57,518 nt of DNA, from assembly GCA_050251415.1 (NCBI GenBank), contig JBFWMT010000005.1, positions 1-57,518 of the forward strand, read 5' to 3'. Below are positions 1-8,705 of the stretch, piece after piece. Source of the stretch: UBA8514 sp050251415. Its GTDB lineage: Bacteria; Bacillota; Clostridia; Lachnospirales; Anaerotignaceae. Each line of letters starts with the position of its first letter. Position 1 is the first letter of the stretch. The notes beneath the pieces are model-generated. The model saw nothing but the letters and a program-made list of their open reading frames with translations, made no database searches and had not been told where the DNA came from. A program made the position numbers and the translations under genes.

Positions 1-3
1 CAT
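1..3 (-). CDS. Start codon of a gene that leaves the window
   Basis: The reverse complement shows a strong ribosome binding site, AGGAGGTG at positions 10-17, six bases before an ATG at positions 1-3. A further minus-strand gene therefore begins here and continues beyond the left edge. It follows the decarboxylase-like gene by 24 bases and is probably the next cistron of the same operon. Nothing can be said about its product. Confidence 0.6.
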
Positions 4-27
4 TTGCCTCACCTCCTACGATATAGG

Positions 28-1452
28 TTACCTCAAAACCGCAATTTTTTCAAGTGATGAATTCTTCATTCCTATTATATTTACGTTGCTGTCAATATAT
101 GTGTCTAATATATTTACTATTTTTTTGGTTATTTTTTCTCCTGGTGAAATAAGCGGAATGCCCGGTGGATAGGGAATAACGTAATCTGCCGAAATTTCAC
201 CTATGCTGTCTTTTAAGTAAACATCCAAACTTTTTGTGCAAAATGCCATACGCGGAGAAACCTTTACCACTGGCTTAGGAAACATGTAACTTAAATTTTC
301 TCTTTTTTCCATAGTATCAAGGTTTTTGTCAATATCAATAATAGCATTTTTAAGCCTGTCAAAGCCCTCCTGCGTATCTGAAACAGAGGTCAGGGCAATA
401 AAATGTGTAGAGCCTACCATTTCCAGTTCGATTTTATATTTCTTTCTTAAAATATCTCCAATTTCAATACAGTTAATACTGTCTGAAAAAAATACCAACT
501 TGCCCAAATCATAATCAAAAACGTTATTTTTGCCAACAATCCCTCTATCAATAATCTTTAAATTTTTAAGTTCCTTTACTTCTTCCCTGAATTTATTTAA
601 ACGCCTAACATACATTTCAAAGTCTGCTTTTCCCTGATTATCCAAATAATTTCTGCACCAATCTATAGCCGCCATAAAAATATACGACGGACTGGAGCTT
701 TGCACCATAGTAAGACATTTTTTTAATCTTTCCCCGTTTACCCTATTGCGTGAAATGTGCAAAACAGATGCCTGTGTTGGGCAAGGCAACGTTTTGTGTA
801 GGCTTTCTATAACAATGTCTGCACCGCAATCTATCGCTGTTTTTGGAAAAAAGCTGTTAAAATGCATGTGCGAGCCATGTGCAGAATCTACAATCAGCAC
901 CATGTTTTTTTTGTGAACAACCTCTGCAATACCAGCTATATCGCTTACAACCCCTTCATATGTTGGGCTTACAATTATAACCGCCTTTGCATCGGGGTTC
1001 TCATTACATGCCTCTTCAATGGTGTTAACACTAACCGCACCAAAAATGTTAAACCCCTCCACAACCTCTGGCATAACATAACTTGGTTGGGCACCGCTAA
1101 GCACCAGCGCATCCATCACGCTTTTATGGCTGTTTCTTGCAGCAATAAGTTTATCCCCATCACCACATGCGCTCATTATTGCAGCAATTATGCCACAACT
1201 AGAGCCGTTAACAAGAAAAAAACTCTCCTCCGCTCCAAAGGTTTTTGCACACATTCTTTGTGCCTCTTCAATAACCCCTTGTGGATAATGGAGGTTATCA
1301 AAGCCATGAATTTCAGTAATGTCCATGGCAAAGGCATCTTTCAAATCACTACCTCTTCCCATTTTATGCCCAGGCATGTGAAAAGGGTATACACCACTGT
1401 CTTTATATGTATTCAATTTATTAAATAAAGGTGCATTCATAATTATACCCAT
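28..1452 (-). CDS. Orn/Lys/Arg decarboxylase family PLP enzyme (YaaO/SpeA-like)
   Basis: This 474-residue protein belongs to the fold-type I PLP decarboxylases of basic amino acids. The early HMPGHK motif, the DSAHG motif near residues 189-193 and the SLHKTLPCPTQ motif with the probable PLP-binding Lys220 are clear. The usual role is decarboxylation of lysine, arginine or ornithine to a polyamine precursor; the substrate cannot be read from sequence. It is shorter than the inducible E. coli enzymes because it lacks their N-terminal wing domain, like Bacillus YaaO. It is the last fully visible gene of the tmk operon, 9 bases after rsmI. In Bacillus the homologue stands at the head of this cluster. 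An internal ATG at 1440 is a possible alternative start; neither start has a strong ribosome binding site. Confidence 0.85.
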   Translation of the reverse strand: MGIIMNAPLFNKLNTYKDSGVYPFHMPGHKMGRGSDLKDAFAMDITEIHGFDNLHYPQGVIEEAQRMCAKTFGAEESFFLVNGSSCGIIAAIMSACGDGDKLIAARNSHKSVMDALVLSGAQPSYVMPEVVEGFNIFGAVSVNTIEEACNENPDAKAVIIVSPTYEGVVSDIAGIAEVVHKKNMVLIVDSAHGSHMHFNSFFPKTAIDCGADIVIESLHKTLPCPTQASVLHISRNRVNGERLKKCLTMVQSSSPSYIFMAAIDWCRNYLDNQGKADFEMYVRRLNKFREEVKELKNLKIIDRGIVGKNNVFDYDLGKLVFFSDSINCIEIGDILRKKYKIELEMVGSTHFIALTSVSDTQEGFDRLKNAIIDIDKNLDTMEKRENLSYMFPKPVVKVSPRMAFCTKSLDVYLKDSIGEISADYVIPYPPGIPLISPGEKITKKIVNILDTYIDSNVNIIGMKNSSLEKIAVLR

Positions 1453-1461
1453 CTAATCCAT

Positions 1462-2301
1462 CTACTGTTTAAGTTTTGCATATATATCCCTTTTGGTTAA
1501 ACCTCTATCCTTGGCAACCTGTTTCATTGCCTCTTTTTCTGTCATTCCCTTATTAGTGTATAAATTCATGTGTTCCTCCAGTGACATTTTCTCAAAACCT
1601 TCTATTTCTTCCTGACGAAGTGCCTCACCGTCTGCACCCTCTATTATTACAACAAATTCGCCCCTAGGCGGATTTTCCTTATAAAACATCAGAAGTTCCT
1701 CAATAGGAGCTTTTCTCACCTCTTCAAACTTTTTTGTAAGCTCACGTATACAAGCTGCATTCCTGTTTCCTACTGCCTTAAAAAGTTCCCCTAAGGTATC
1801 CGTAAGTCGGTGTGGTGCTTCGTAAAAAATTGTGGTACGCTCTTCACGCTCTAACCTTGAGAGTACCTTTGCCTTTTCCTTTTTGTCCACAGGAAGAAAT
1901 CCCTCAAACACAAAACGTCTTGTATCCATGCCGGAAAGTACCAATGCTGTAACTGCCGCAGAGGCACCAGGTGCAACTGTTACAGGTACACCCTCCTCAT
2001 AGCAAAGCCTAGCCAAATCCTCCCCTGGGTCAGATATACCAGGCATTCCTGCATCGGTTACAAGGGCTATGTTCACACCGCTTTTAAGTTTTTCTATTAA
2101 GTATGGCCCTTTGCTTATGCGGTTGTGGTCGTGATAGCTTGTCATAGGTGTATTTATATCAAAATGGTTTAAAAGCTTTAGGGTATGGCGGGTATCCTCT
2201 GCAGCTATAAGGTCACAGGTTTTAAGCAAATTAAGCACACGTAGTGTAATATCGTCTAGATTGCCTATGGGTGTTGCACATAAATACAAAGTTCCGCTCA
2301 T
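1462..2301 (-). CDS. rsmI: 16S rRNA (cytidine(1402)-2'-O)-methyltransferase
   Basis: RsmI methylates the 2'-O of C1402 in the decoding centre of 16S rRNA using SAM. The 279-residue protein begins with the typical ATPIGNLDDIT stretch (residues 9-19), followed by the AAEDTR motif and the glycine-rich DAGMPGISDPG segment of the tetrapyrrole methylase fold. The length is normal for the family. The start has an AAGGAGAT ribosome binding site. It follows trmN6 by 50 bases and precedes the decarboxylase-like gene by 9, in an operon of translation and replication genes that resembles the Bacillus yaaO-rsmI region. Confidence 0.95.
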   Translation of the reverse strand: MSGTLYLCATPIGNLDDITLRVLNLLKTCDLIAAEDTRHTLKLLNHFDINTPMTSYHDHNRISKGPYLIEKLKSGVNIALVTDAGMPGISDPGEDLARLCYEEGVPVTVAPGASAAVTALVLSGMDTRRFVFEGFLPVDKKEKAKVLSRLEREERTTIFYEAPHRLTDTLGELFKAVGNRNAACIRELTKKFEEVRKAPIEELLMFYKENPPRGEFVVIIEGADGEALRQEEIEGFEKMSLEEHMNLYTNKGMTEKEAMKQVAKDRGLTKRDIYAKLKQ

Positions 2302-2351
2302 TTTTATCTCCTTAATTTAGAAAACTTAGACTTTAGCCTGAATTTCCAAAA

Positions 2352-3095
2352 TTACTCATAATAAATTTTTATTGTTTCATCGGTGTACTTGCCATCTTCG
2401 CCATAAATAACCAAGGTTGGCAGTACCTTAACCATAGGTTTGCCACTTCTTACAGCCTCAATCAGCACCATGTTAGGTTCTTTGTCAGCATACGGCTGCA
2501 CAAACCTCAATTTTTTAGGTTCTAACTTATATTGACGTAAAAGGCACATTATATCCGTAAGCCTGTGGGGTCTATGCACCATGTAAAACCTTCCGCCAAA
2601 CTTAAGCAGCCTGGATGCCTCTCTTGCAATGTCCTCAAGGCTTACCAAAACCTCGTGGCGTGCAATTGCCTTTGGGCTGAAATCATTGGTAATGCCTCCC
2701 CCAGTATTCATGTATGGAGGATTTGTGGTTATAACATCAAAGGTAGCTGACTTAAAAATATTGCTAAGCTCCTTTATATCGCCCTGGACAATGTCTATTT
2801 TGTTCTCCAGCTTATTAAGCTTCACGCTTCGCTGTGCCATTTCAGTACTTTCATCCTGAATTTCCAGCCCCCAAAAATGCTCACCACTGCTTTTAGCTTC
2901 CATTAGTATTGGTATAACACCTGTTCCTGTTCCTAAATCCAACACTTTATCGCCTTTATTTGCCTTTGCAAAGTCGCTTAACAAAACCGCATCAACGCCA
3001 AAACAGAATCTTTTGGGGTCTTGAATAATTAAATATCCATTGCGGTGCAAATCATCCACTCTTTCATATTCCTTTATTTCTACATCATATTCCAT
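2352..3095 (-). CDS. trmN6: tRNA1(Val) (adenine(37)-N6)-methyltransferase-like protein
   Basis: This is a class I SAM-dependent N6-adenine methyltransferase of the YabB/YfiC group, which modifies A37 of tRNA-Val. The SAM-binding DLGTGTG motif lies near residues 53-59 and the catalytic NPPY motif near 125-128. The reading frame extends 12 codons further upstream to 3131, but I chose the ATG at 3095. It directly follows the ricT stop with one base between, has a GGAAG ribosome binding site at good spacing, and gives the usual N-terminus. It is translationally linked to ricT, as in Bacillus yaaT-yabB, though yabA is missing between them. Confidence 0.9.
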   Translation of the reverse strand: MEYDVEIKEYERVDDLHRNGYLIIQDPKRFCFGVDAVLLSDFAKANKGDKVLDLGTGTGVIPILMEAKSSGEHFWGLEIQDESTEMAQRSVKLNKLENKIDIVQGDIKELSNIFKSATFDVITTNPPYMNTGGGITNDFSPKAIARHEVLVSLEDIAREASRLLKFGGRFYMVHRPHRLTDIMCLLRQYKLEPKKLRFVQPYADKEPNMVLIEAVRSGKPMVKVLPTLVIYGEDGKYTDETIKIYYE

Positions 3096-3096
3096 A

Positions 3097-4011
3097 TCAG
3101 TCTTCCAAATCCAAGTCCAATAAATCTTCATCTACCTTATGTTTTGCCACAGCTTTTTTAATCTGCTCTTGCTGTGGCTGTTTTTTAGCCTTTTTAGACC
3201 TCAGCACCTCAATTTCTTCAACCTTATAAAATCCGATTGTAGGTGGGTCATTTTCTTTTTTACGCACAACGGCTTTAACCATCTGCATAAGCACGTTAAC
3301 AGAAAGTATATCCCCTGTACCGTCAGGTGTACTTATTGTATCCCCCACATTAGGCAAGTTTTTATTAAGCTCTTCATAAACATCCTCCTCATATTTTAGG
3401 CAGCACATAAGCCTTCCGCAAATACCGCTTATTTTAGTAGGATTAAGGGATAAATTCTGCTCCTTAGCCATTTTAATTGACACTGGTGTAAAATCCCCAA
3501 GGAAGGTTGCGCAACAAAGTGAACGTCCGCATATACCTATGCCGTTAAGCATTTTCGCCTCATCTCTAACGCCAATTTGCCTAAGTTCAATACGTGTTCT
3601 AAAAACAGCGGCAAGCTCCTTAACAAGCTCCCTAAAGTCCACTCGACCATCAGATGTAAAATAAAAAATAAGCTTGTTGTGGTCAAATGTAATTTCCACA
3701 TCCACAAGTTTCATCACAAGGCTGTGCTTATTTATTTTTTCCTCACATATAGCAAAGGCTTCTTTTTCCTTTATTTTATCTTCTTCTTCCTGCTTTTTGT
3801 CCTCATCTGTTGCCACACGCATAACCTTTTTTAGTGGCTGAAAAACCTCTTCGTCCTTAACAAGAGTGTTTCCCTTAACAACACTGCCATACTCTACTCC
3901 TCTGGCGGTTTCAACAATAGCAAACTGTCCTTCTTCTATTTTAAGACCGTCAGGGTCAAAATAATAAACCTTGCCAGCCTTTTTAAACCTGATACCTACT
4001 ACCTCAACCAT
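3097..4011 (-). CDS. ricT: RicT/YaaT, PSP1-domain regulatory iron-sulfur protein
   Basis: The 304-residue protein is the PSP1-domain family member RicT (YaaT). In Bacillus RicT works with RicA and RicF in a complex that promotes RNase Y-dependent mRNA maturation and affects sporulation and competence. Six conserved cysteines are visible in two clusters, Cys161/166/167 and Cys198/203/204, which fit the reported Fe-S ligands. A lysine/glutamate-rich tail follows near residues 280-304. The ATG starts one base after the holB stop, and its GGAGAG ribosome binding site lies inside the end of holB. RicA and RicF homologues are not seen in the window. Confidence 0.92.
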   Translation of the reverse strand: MVEVVGIRFKKAGKVYYFDPDGLKIEEGQFAIVETARGVEYGSVVKGNTLVKDEEVFQPLKKVMRVATDEDKKQEEEDKIKEKEAFAICEEKINKHSLVMKLVDVEITFDHNKLIFYFTSDGRVDFRELVKELAAVFRTRIELRQIGVRDEAKMLNGIGICGRSLCCATFLGDFTPVSIKMAKEQNLSLNPTKISGICGRLMCCLKYEEDVYEELNKNLPNVGDTISTPDGTGDILSVNVLMQMVKAVVRKKENDPPTIGFYKVEEIEVLRSKKAKKQPQQEQIKKAVAKHKVDEDLLDLDLED

Positions 4012-4012
4012 T

Positions 4013-4999
4013 TCAGCTCTCCTTTATTTTCATAAGCATAACTTCCATTGTAAGCACAAAATTACCGTTTTGCCACAACTGTCTTTTAGCCTGCCACACC
4101 GCACTAAGGGTTTTGCCAAGCCCTGTAAGGGTTTCCTTTTTTGCTTGAGCAAATATCCTTTGCAGCTTGTCCTTTTGTATTATATATTTTTCATCGCCCA
4201 GTTTTTTTGCCGCCAGTACATCTCTGTACCACATGTAAACAACATCAAGCATTTCAGGGCTTTCTTTGTATTTTTCCATTTCCTTTGCCCACATAAGGGC
4301 CGTAGCAAGGTCTGTATCCCTTAAAGCAAAAAGCCTATCTGTAATATCCTCACGCATAAGACCAAATTCCTCATCCTCGCTTAGCTTCATTGCCCGTCCT
4401 ATACTTCCCCCTGCATATTCTGCCAAAAACGAGGCTTCTTCTCGCAGTACACCCCTATTTTTCACCATATATTCTTCCACCTGTTCACTACCAAGGGGAC
4501 GAATTTTAAAGCTTACACAACGTGATAAAACCGTAGGCAAAAACAAATCGGGGTTTTCAGCAAGCAATAAAAAAACCGCATATTTAGGCGGTTCTTCTAG
4601 TGTTTTAAGAAACACATTTTGTGCCGCCACCGTCATTTTGTCGGCGTTTTCTATTATAAAAATTTTATATTTATATTTATATTGTTTTATATCAACCCGT
4701 TTTAAAACCTGTTCCCTTATGTCGTCTGCACCCAAAGCCTTTGTTTTGGTTGGTCTTACATAGAAAACGTCGGGGTTATTATCGCTGTCAAAGGTTTTAC
4801 AGGAACTGCATATGCCGCAAGCTTCACCTATACCGTTTTCGCATTGCAGTGCTTTTGCGAAGGCTTTTGCTATAAGCTTTTTGCCGCTGCCTTCCTGTCC
4901 GCTTAAAATATATGCATGTGAAACCCTGCCATTATGCATGGCGCTTTTCAAATTTTTAATTATCTGCCCATTTCCTGTAATTTCGTCGAACCCATACAT
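4013..4999 (-). CDS. holB: DNA polymerase III delta-prime subunit
   Basis: HolB is the delta-prime subunit of the clamp loader that opens the beta sliding clamp. The 328-residue AAA+ protein has a P-loop-like GQEGSGKK motif (residues 34-41), a four-cysteine zinc-binding cluster at Cys53/61/64/67 and the sensor-region SRC motif. The length is typical. The start has an AGGTGG ribosome binding site, 11 bases after darA. The order tmk-darA-holB-ricT matches Bacillus except that yaaR is missing. The partner delta subunit, holA, is near 26.5 kb in this window. Confidence 0.93.
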   Translation of the reverse strand: MYGFDEITGNGQIIKNLKSAMHNGRVSHAYILSGQEGSGKKLIAKAFAKALQCENGIGEACGICSSCKTFDSDNNPDVFYVRPTKTKALGADDIREQVLKRVDIKQYKYKYKIFIIENADKMTVAAQNVFLKTLEEPPKYAVFLLLAENPDLFLPTVLSRCVSFKIRPLGSEQVEEYMVKNRGVLREEASFLAEYAGGSIGRAMKLSEDEEFGLMREDITDRLFALRDTDLATALMWAKEMEKYKESPEMLDVVYMWYRDVLAAKKLGDEKYIIQKDKLQRIFAQAKKETLTGLGKTLSAVWQAKRQLWQNGNFVLTMEVMLMKIKES

Positions 5000-5010
5000 A
5001 TTTTATCCAC

Positions 5011-5337
5011 CTAAATTTTAATAAATTGGGAAACCTCCATAACAAATACCGTTGCTCCCCCTACCTCAACCTCAACTGGCCGGCGCAAGAATCCATCCAT
5101 ATTGGTATAAGGTGTGTTTTCACCTACTATTTTCTTTCGCATTTTGCATTTGGCCTGAAAAATTTGGGTAACATTGTCAACACTTTCATCCTCAACCCCT
5201 ATAATAAGGGTAGTGTTGCCAGCACGCAAAAAACCGCCTGTAGAGGCAAGCTTTGTTACCATAAACCCCTTTTGGTTTAGAATCTTCATAATATCGGGCG
5301 CATCCTCATCATGTATTATTGCCAGCACAAGCTTCAT
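5011..5337 (-). CDS. darA: Cyclic-di-AMP receptor protein (PII-like, DarA/PstA)
   Basis: DarA (YaaQ/PstA) is a trimeric PII-like protein that binds cyclic-di-AMP. The 109-residue chain starts MKLVLAII and keeps the family layout, with the TKLASTGGFLRAGNTTLIIG core followed by a long loop. The open frame extends further upstream, but the ATG at 5337 has a perfect GGAGGTG ribosome binding site and gives the family's normal length, so I placed the start there. The upstream extension crosses a repeat-like hairpin region and is not part of the gene. Confidence 0.93.
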   Translation of the reverse strand: MKLVLAIIHDEDAPDIMKILNQKGFMVTKLASTGGFLRAGNTTLIIGVEDESVDNVTQIFQAKCKMRKKIVGENTPYTNMDGFLRRPVEVEVGGATVFVMEVSQFIKI

Positions 5338-5382
5338 AAATAACACCTCCTGATAAATATCTTTAAGTTCAATGATAAAACC

Positions 5383-5422
5383 TTGAGGCTCTGCCTCAAA
5401 CTCCGAAAGGGGTTCCCCCTTT
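5383..5422. repeat. Degenerate copy of the dispersed intergenic repeat
   Basis: Two perfect small hairpins stand side by side between tmk and darA: TTGAGGC/GCCTCAA (5383-5399) and AAAGGGG/CCCCTTT (5406-5422). They resemble the TTGAGGGC...GCCCTCAA end of the larger repeats at 26.2, 35.3 and 48.4 kb. The first hairpin is followed on the minus strand by GGTTTTA and might also attenuate transcription between tmk and darA. Confidence 0.5.
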
Positions 5423-5503
5423 ACCCGTAACATGAAACATCCGTTTCACTAAAAAACATTAAACATATACATATTTTAATCAACAATTATTATCACCAAA
5501 AAG

Positions 5504-6121
5504 CTACAATATTTCTTTCAGCACCTCTACCACCTGTGCGTGTACTTCCTCCACGTTCTTTTGGGCATCAATACGTTTCATTCTTTTGGGATACTTTTGT
5601 AGAAGTTCCTTATATCCATTATAAACTTTATAATGAAAATCCAGTGTTTCCTTTTCAATTCTATCCAAACTTTGAACATTTTTCTTCCGTGCAATTCCAA
5701 TTTCAGGCTTAATATCAAAAAACAATGTTGCATCTGGAATCATACCATCAACTGCATACCCATTTACATCCTCAATAAGGCTCATTTTAAGTCCTCTTGC
5801 ATAGCCTTGATATGCAATACTACTGTCCACAAATCGATCGCATATAACCACCTTTCCAGCCTCTACCGCTGGCTTGATTTTTTGGCTTATATGCTGTGCA
5901 CGGCTTGCGGCATACAATAACGCTTCCGTTATATCGCTCATTTCACTATTTTCTACATCCAGTATGATTTCCCTAATTTTTTCGCTTATACTCGTTCCTC
6001 CAGGCTCCCTGGTAACAACCACTTCAAAGCCCCTGTGCTGCAAATACTTCACCAAAAGCTCTATCTGTGTGGATTTTCCTGCACCGTCAGTGCCCTCCAC
6101 TGTAATAAATTTACCTCTCAT
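5504..6121 (-). CDS. tmk: Thymidylate kinase
   Basis: Tmk phosphorylates dTMP to dTDP. The 205-residue protein has the P-loop GTDGAGKST (residues 10-18), the TREPGGT motif, and the DRFVDSSIAYQG stretch of the family. Of the adjacent ATG codons at 6124 and 6121, I prefer 6121 because GAGGTG lies about five bases before it, while the upstream ATG is almost touching that site. It is the first gene of the minus-strand operon, and a good sigma-A promoter precedes it. Confidence 0.94.
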   Translation of the reverse strand: MRGKFITVEGTDGAGKSTQIELLVKYLQHRGFEVVVTREPGGTSISEKIREIILDVENSEMSDITEALLYAASRAQHISQKIKPAVEAGKVVICDRFVDSSIAYQGYARGLKMSLIEDVNGYAVDGMIPDATLFFDIKPEIGIARKKNVQSLDRIEKETLDFHYKVYNGYKELLQKYPKRMKRIDAQKNVEEVHAQVVEVLKEIL

Positions 6122-6162
6122 CATACACCTCAAAATACACATAAAAAGAAATTTGATACTTT

Positions 6163-6191
6163 AGTATATCATATTTACATCTTCCGTACAA
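6163..6191 (-). promoter_or_regulatory. Sigma-A promoter of the tmk operon
   Basis: The minus strand reads TTGTAC (-35, 6186-6191), a 17-base spacer and TATACT (-10, 6163-6168) with a TG one base before the -10. It lies in the short gap between lepB and tmk and would drive tmk through the decarboxylase-like gene. Confidence 0.65.
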
Positions 6192-6195
6192 ATTT

Positions 6196-6699
6196 TTATC
6201 TATATATAACCATCTTATCAAATGGATATAGCTTCATCATTACTTTTCCGCTTACTTCCCCTTCATCAATAGCACCAAACTCTCTGCTATCAATACTTCC
6301 CTCACGGTTGTCACCCATTACAAAAATTCTATTTTCTCCAACCACAATATCTATAGTACCCTCGGTTTTTCCCGTTACATAATCCTCTTGAAGCAGTTCT
6401 TCATTTATGTAAACATTACCGTTTTCAATTCTTACCCTTTCACCCTCAATGGCAATCACCCGCTTTACCATCTTTTGGTTTTTGCCTCCCGCCTCATGCT
6501 TAAAAACCACCATGTCGCCCCTGTCGTAAAGGTTCATAACCGTCATTATTCGGCTTACAAAAACTCGGTCTCCGTCGCTAAGGGTATTCCCCATAGAAAT
6601 CCCTTCCACCTTCACAGGGAAAAATACAAAATATAAAACTATAACTATAATAATGGCTTCCACAAAAGCCTCTAGCCAACCTTTTAAGCTCTCATTCAT
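6196..6699 (-). CDS. lepB: Signal peptidase I
   Basis: This 167-residue type I signal peptidase cleaves secretory signal peptides at the outer face of the membrane. One N-terminal membrane segment (about residues 11-28) is followed by the catalytic serine in GISMGNTL (Ser35) and the general-base lysine in MVKRVIAIEGERV (Lys79). The late GDNREGSIDSREFG motif is present. The length fits the short Gram-positive SipS type. I chose the ATG at 6699, which has a GGGAG ribosome binding site; the frame extends 11 codons further without one. Confidence 0.94.
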   Translation of the reverse strand: MNESLKGWLEAFVEAIIIVIVLYFVFFPVKVEGISMGNTLSDGDRVFVSRIMTVMNLYDRGDMVVFKHEAGGKNQKMVKRVIAIEGERVRIENGNVYINEELLQEDYVTGKTEGTIDIVVGENRIFVMGDNREGSIDSREFGAIDEGEVSGKVMMKLYPFDKMVIYR

Positions 6700-6779
6700 A
6701 AAAAACTCCCAACTATATACAATATGATACAAAATAGTCTTATATTCTTAAAATTCTGTCAAATTAATCTTATGGTCTA

Positions 6780-6809
6780 AGTATATTACTTAATTTGCAC
6801 TCATATCAA
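6780..6809 (-). promoter_or_regulatory. Probable lepB promoter
   Basis: TTGATA (6804-6809), an 18-base spacer and TATACT (6780-6785) are seen on the minus strand between the pgcA terminator and lepB. The remaining AT-rich sequence from 6733 to 6906 shows no gene. Confidence 0.5.
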
Positions 6810-6908
6810 TAGTTTTAGGTATAGAAAATAAATTTTGTACATTAGTTCATAATAAAGCAATATTAGTAGCTGTTTTTATCAATTTTTTTATATATGCAAA
6901 TTTTGTCA

Positions 6909-6942
6909 TAAAAAATGCCGTGGAATCATAACCCCACGGCAT
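6909..6942 (-). terminator. Intrinsic terminator after the phosphoglucomutase gene
   Basis: A perfect 9-bp stem, ATGCCGTGG/CCACGGCAT (6915-6923 and 6934-6942), is followed on the minus strand by six T residues. It lies just after the stop codon of the mutase gene. Confidence 0.9.
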
Positions 6943-6947
6943 CTCTT

Positions 6948-8681
6948 TTACAAACTTTCTATCAATTTGCTTACATAAATTTCTATTTCACGTAATTTTT
7001 CTTCTGAATCTTTAAGACTTGTGCCTTTAATGCCATAATAAATCTTAATTTTAGGTTCTGTGCCAGATGGCCTTACACAAACCCATGCGCCATCTGTAAG
7101 GGTATAGTGCAGTACGTTGGATGGTGGCAAAAGATTTTCTTCTGTTTCACCTGTTAAAAGGTTGTGGAAGGATTTTTCTTTATAATCCCTTTTCCATGCT
7201 ACCATAGTGCCAACAAACTCTGTTGGTGGATTTTTTCTTAACGCACCCATAATATATTGAATTTTTTCAAGGCCCTCTATGCCTTTAAGGGTAATGGCTT
7301 TAATACCCTCACGGTAATAGCCGTATTTTTCATAAAGCACCATAAGACCTTCATACATAGTTAGGCCCTGTGCCTTATAAAAAGCCGCAAGCTCTGCTAT
7401 AAGCATAGTTGCAACAACCGCATCCTTATCCCTTGCATATGTACCAGCAAGGCAACCGTAACTTTCTTCAAAACCAAATTCATAGGTATAGTTTCCTGTT
7501 TGCTCAAACTGCTTTATCTTTTCGCCTATATATTTAAAGCCTGTAAGCACATCAAATACCTTTACCCCGTAATTTTTAGCAATTGGCTTAATCATTTCGG
7601 TAGTTACAATTGTTTTTACTACTGCTCCGTTTTCTTTAAGAAGTCCTTTTGCCTTTTTCTGGCTTAAAACATATTCAGTAAGCAATGCCCCAGTCATATT
7701 GCCTGTAAGCATCACATATTCGCCTTGGTTATTTTTAACAACTACACCAACACGGTCTGCATCTGGGTCTGTGCCAACAATTACGTCAGCATCAACCTCT
7801 TTTGCAATCTCCAGTGCAAGCTTAAATACATTCGGGTCTTCAGGGTTTGGATACCCTACTGTAGAAAAATTTTTGTCTGGCAATTCCTGCTGTGGCACTA
7901 CAAAAACATTTTTAAACCCTACTTCCTTTAAAATGCGTCTAACTGGCTTATTGCCTGTGCCATGCAGTGGTGTATACACAATTTTAAGGTCGTCTGCCAC
8001 TTTGTTTATTAATTCCCCGTTAAGGCTTTGCTCTTTCAGTTTCTCCATATAGGCATCATCAATTTCCGTTCCAATAAGCTGATACAAGCCTTTTTTTTCC
8101 GCTTCCTCTAAGCTAATACATTTTACAAGGGCATAATCCTCAATTTCATTTACCTTGGCAATAATTTCCTCGTCCTTTGGATAAGGAACCTGCCCACCGT
8201 CATCGCCATAGACCTTGTAACCGTTGTATTCCGGAGGATTGTGGCTGGCTGTTATAACTATTCCCGCATCACACCCCAATTGTCTTACAGCAAATGAAAG
8301 CTCTGGTGTTGGTCTAAGCTCGTCAAAAACGTATGCCTTAATTCCGTTTGCGGCAAGCACAAGCCCTGCCCTTTGGGCAAACTCGGGTGACATATTTCTA
8401 GGGTCATAGGCAATTGCCACACTAAGTGCCTTACCCTTTTCAGTTTGCGCCTTAAGATAATTTGCAAGCCCCTGTGTAGCCTTGCCTACCGTATACTGGT
8501 TCATTCTGTTTGTGCCTGCACCTATAATACCTCGCAAACCACCTGTACCAAATTCCAAATCTTTATAGAATCTTTCCTTAATTTCTTTTTCATCATTGGC
8601 AATGGCTTTAAGCTCTTGCCTTGTTTCTTCATCAAAATAAGCGTTATTAAGCCAGCTATTATACCTTTGCATATACTCCAT
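6948..8681 (-). CDS. pgcA: Phospho-sugar mutase (phosphoglucomutase/phosphomannomutase)
   Basis: The 577-residue enzyme is an alpha-D-phosphohexomutase of the PgcA type that interconverts glucose-1-phosphate and glucose-6-phosphate. All four active-site loops are visible: the phosphoserine loop TASHNPPEYNG (Ser146), the metal loop DPDADR (305-310), the sugar loop GFEESYG and the phosphate loop RPSGTEPKIK. The start has an AGGAGG ribosome binding site. It lies 24 bases after the PEGA-domain gene and is probably cotranscribed with it. The product would feed UDP-glucose synthesis together with galE further along. Confidence 0.93.
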   Translation of the reverse strand: MEYMQRYNSWLNNAYFDEETRQELKAIANDEKEIKERFYKDLEFGTGGLRGIIGAGTNRMNQYTVGKATQGLANYLKAQTEKGKALSVAIAYDPRNMSPEFAQRAGLVLAANGIKAYVFDELRPTPELSFAVRQLGCDAGIVITASHNPPEYNGYKVYGDDGGQVPYPKDEEIIAKVNEIEDYALVKCISLEEAEKKGLYQLIGTEIDDAYMEKLKEQSLNGELINKVADDLKIVYTPLHGTGNKPVRRILKEVGFKNVFVVPQQELPDKNFSTVGYPNPEDPNVFKLALEIAKEVDADVIVGTDPDADRVGVVVKNNQGEYVMLTGNMTGALLTEYVLSQKKAKGLLKENGAVVKTIVTTEMIKPIAKNYGVKVFDVLTGFKYIGEKIKQFEQTGNYTYEFGFEESYGCLAGTYARDKDAVVATMLIAELAAFYKAQGLTMYEGLMVLYEKYGYYREGIKAITLKGIEGLEKIQYIMGALRKNPPTEFVGTMVAWKRDYKEKSFHNLLTGETEENLLPPSNVLHYTLTDGAWVCVRPSGTEPKIKIYYGIKGTSLKDSEEKLREIEIYVSKLIESL

Positions 8682-8705
8682 ATTAAAAACCTCCTTGTTT
8701 TATAA

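Noticed and set aside
862..1428. 188-codon frame antisense to the decarboxylase-like gene
   Set aside because: It is a codon-pattern shadow of a conserved gene, with no recognisable domain.
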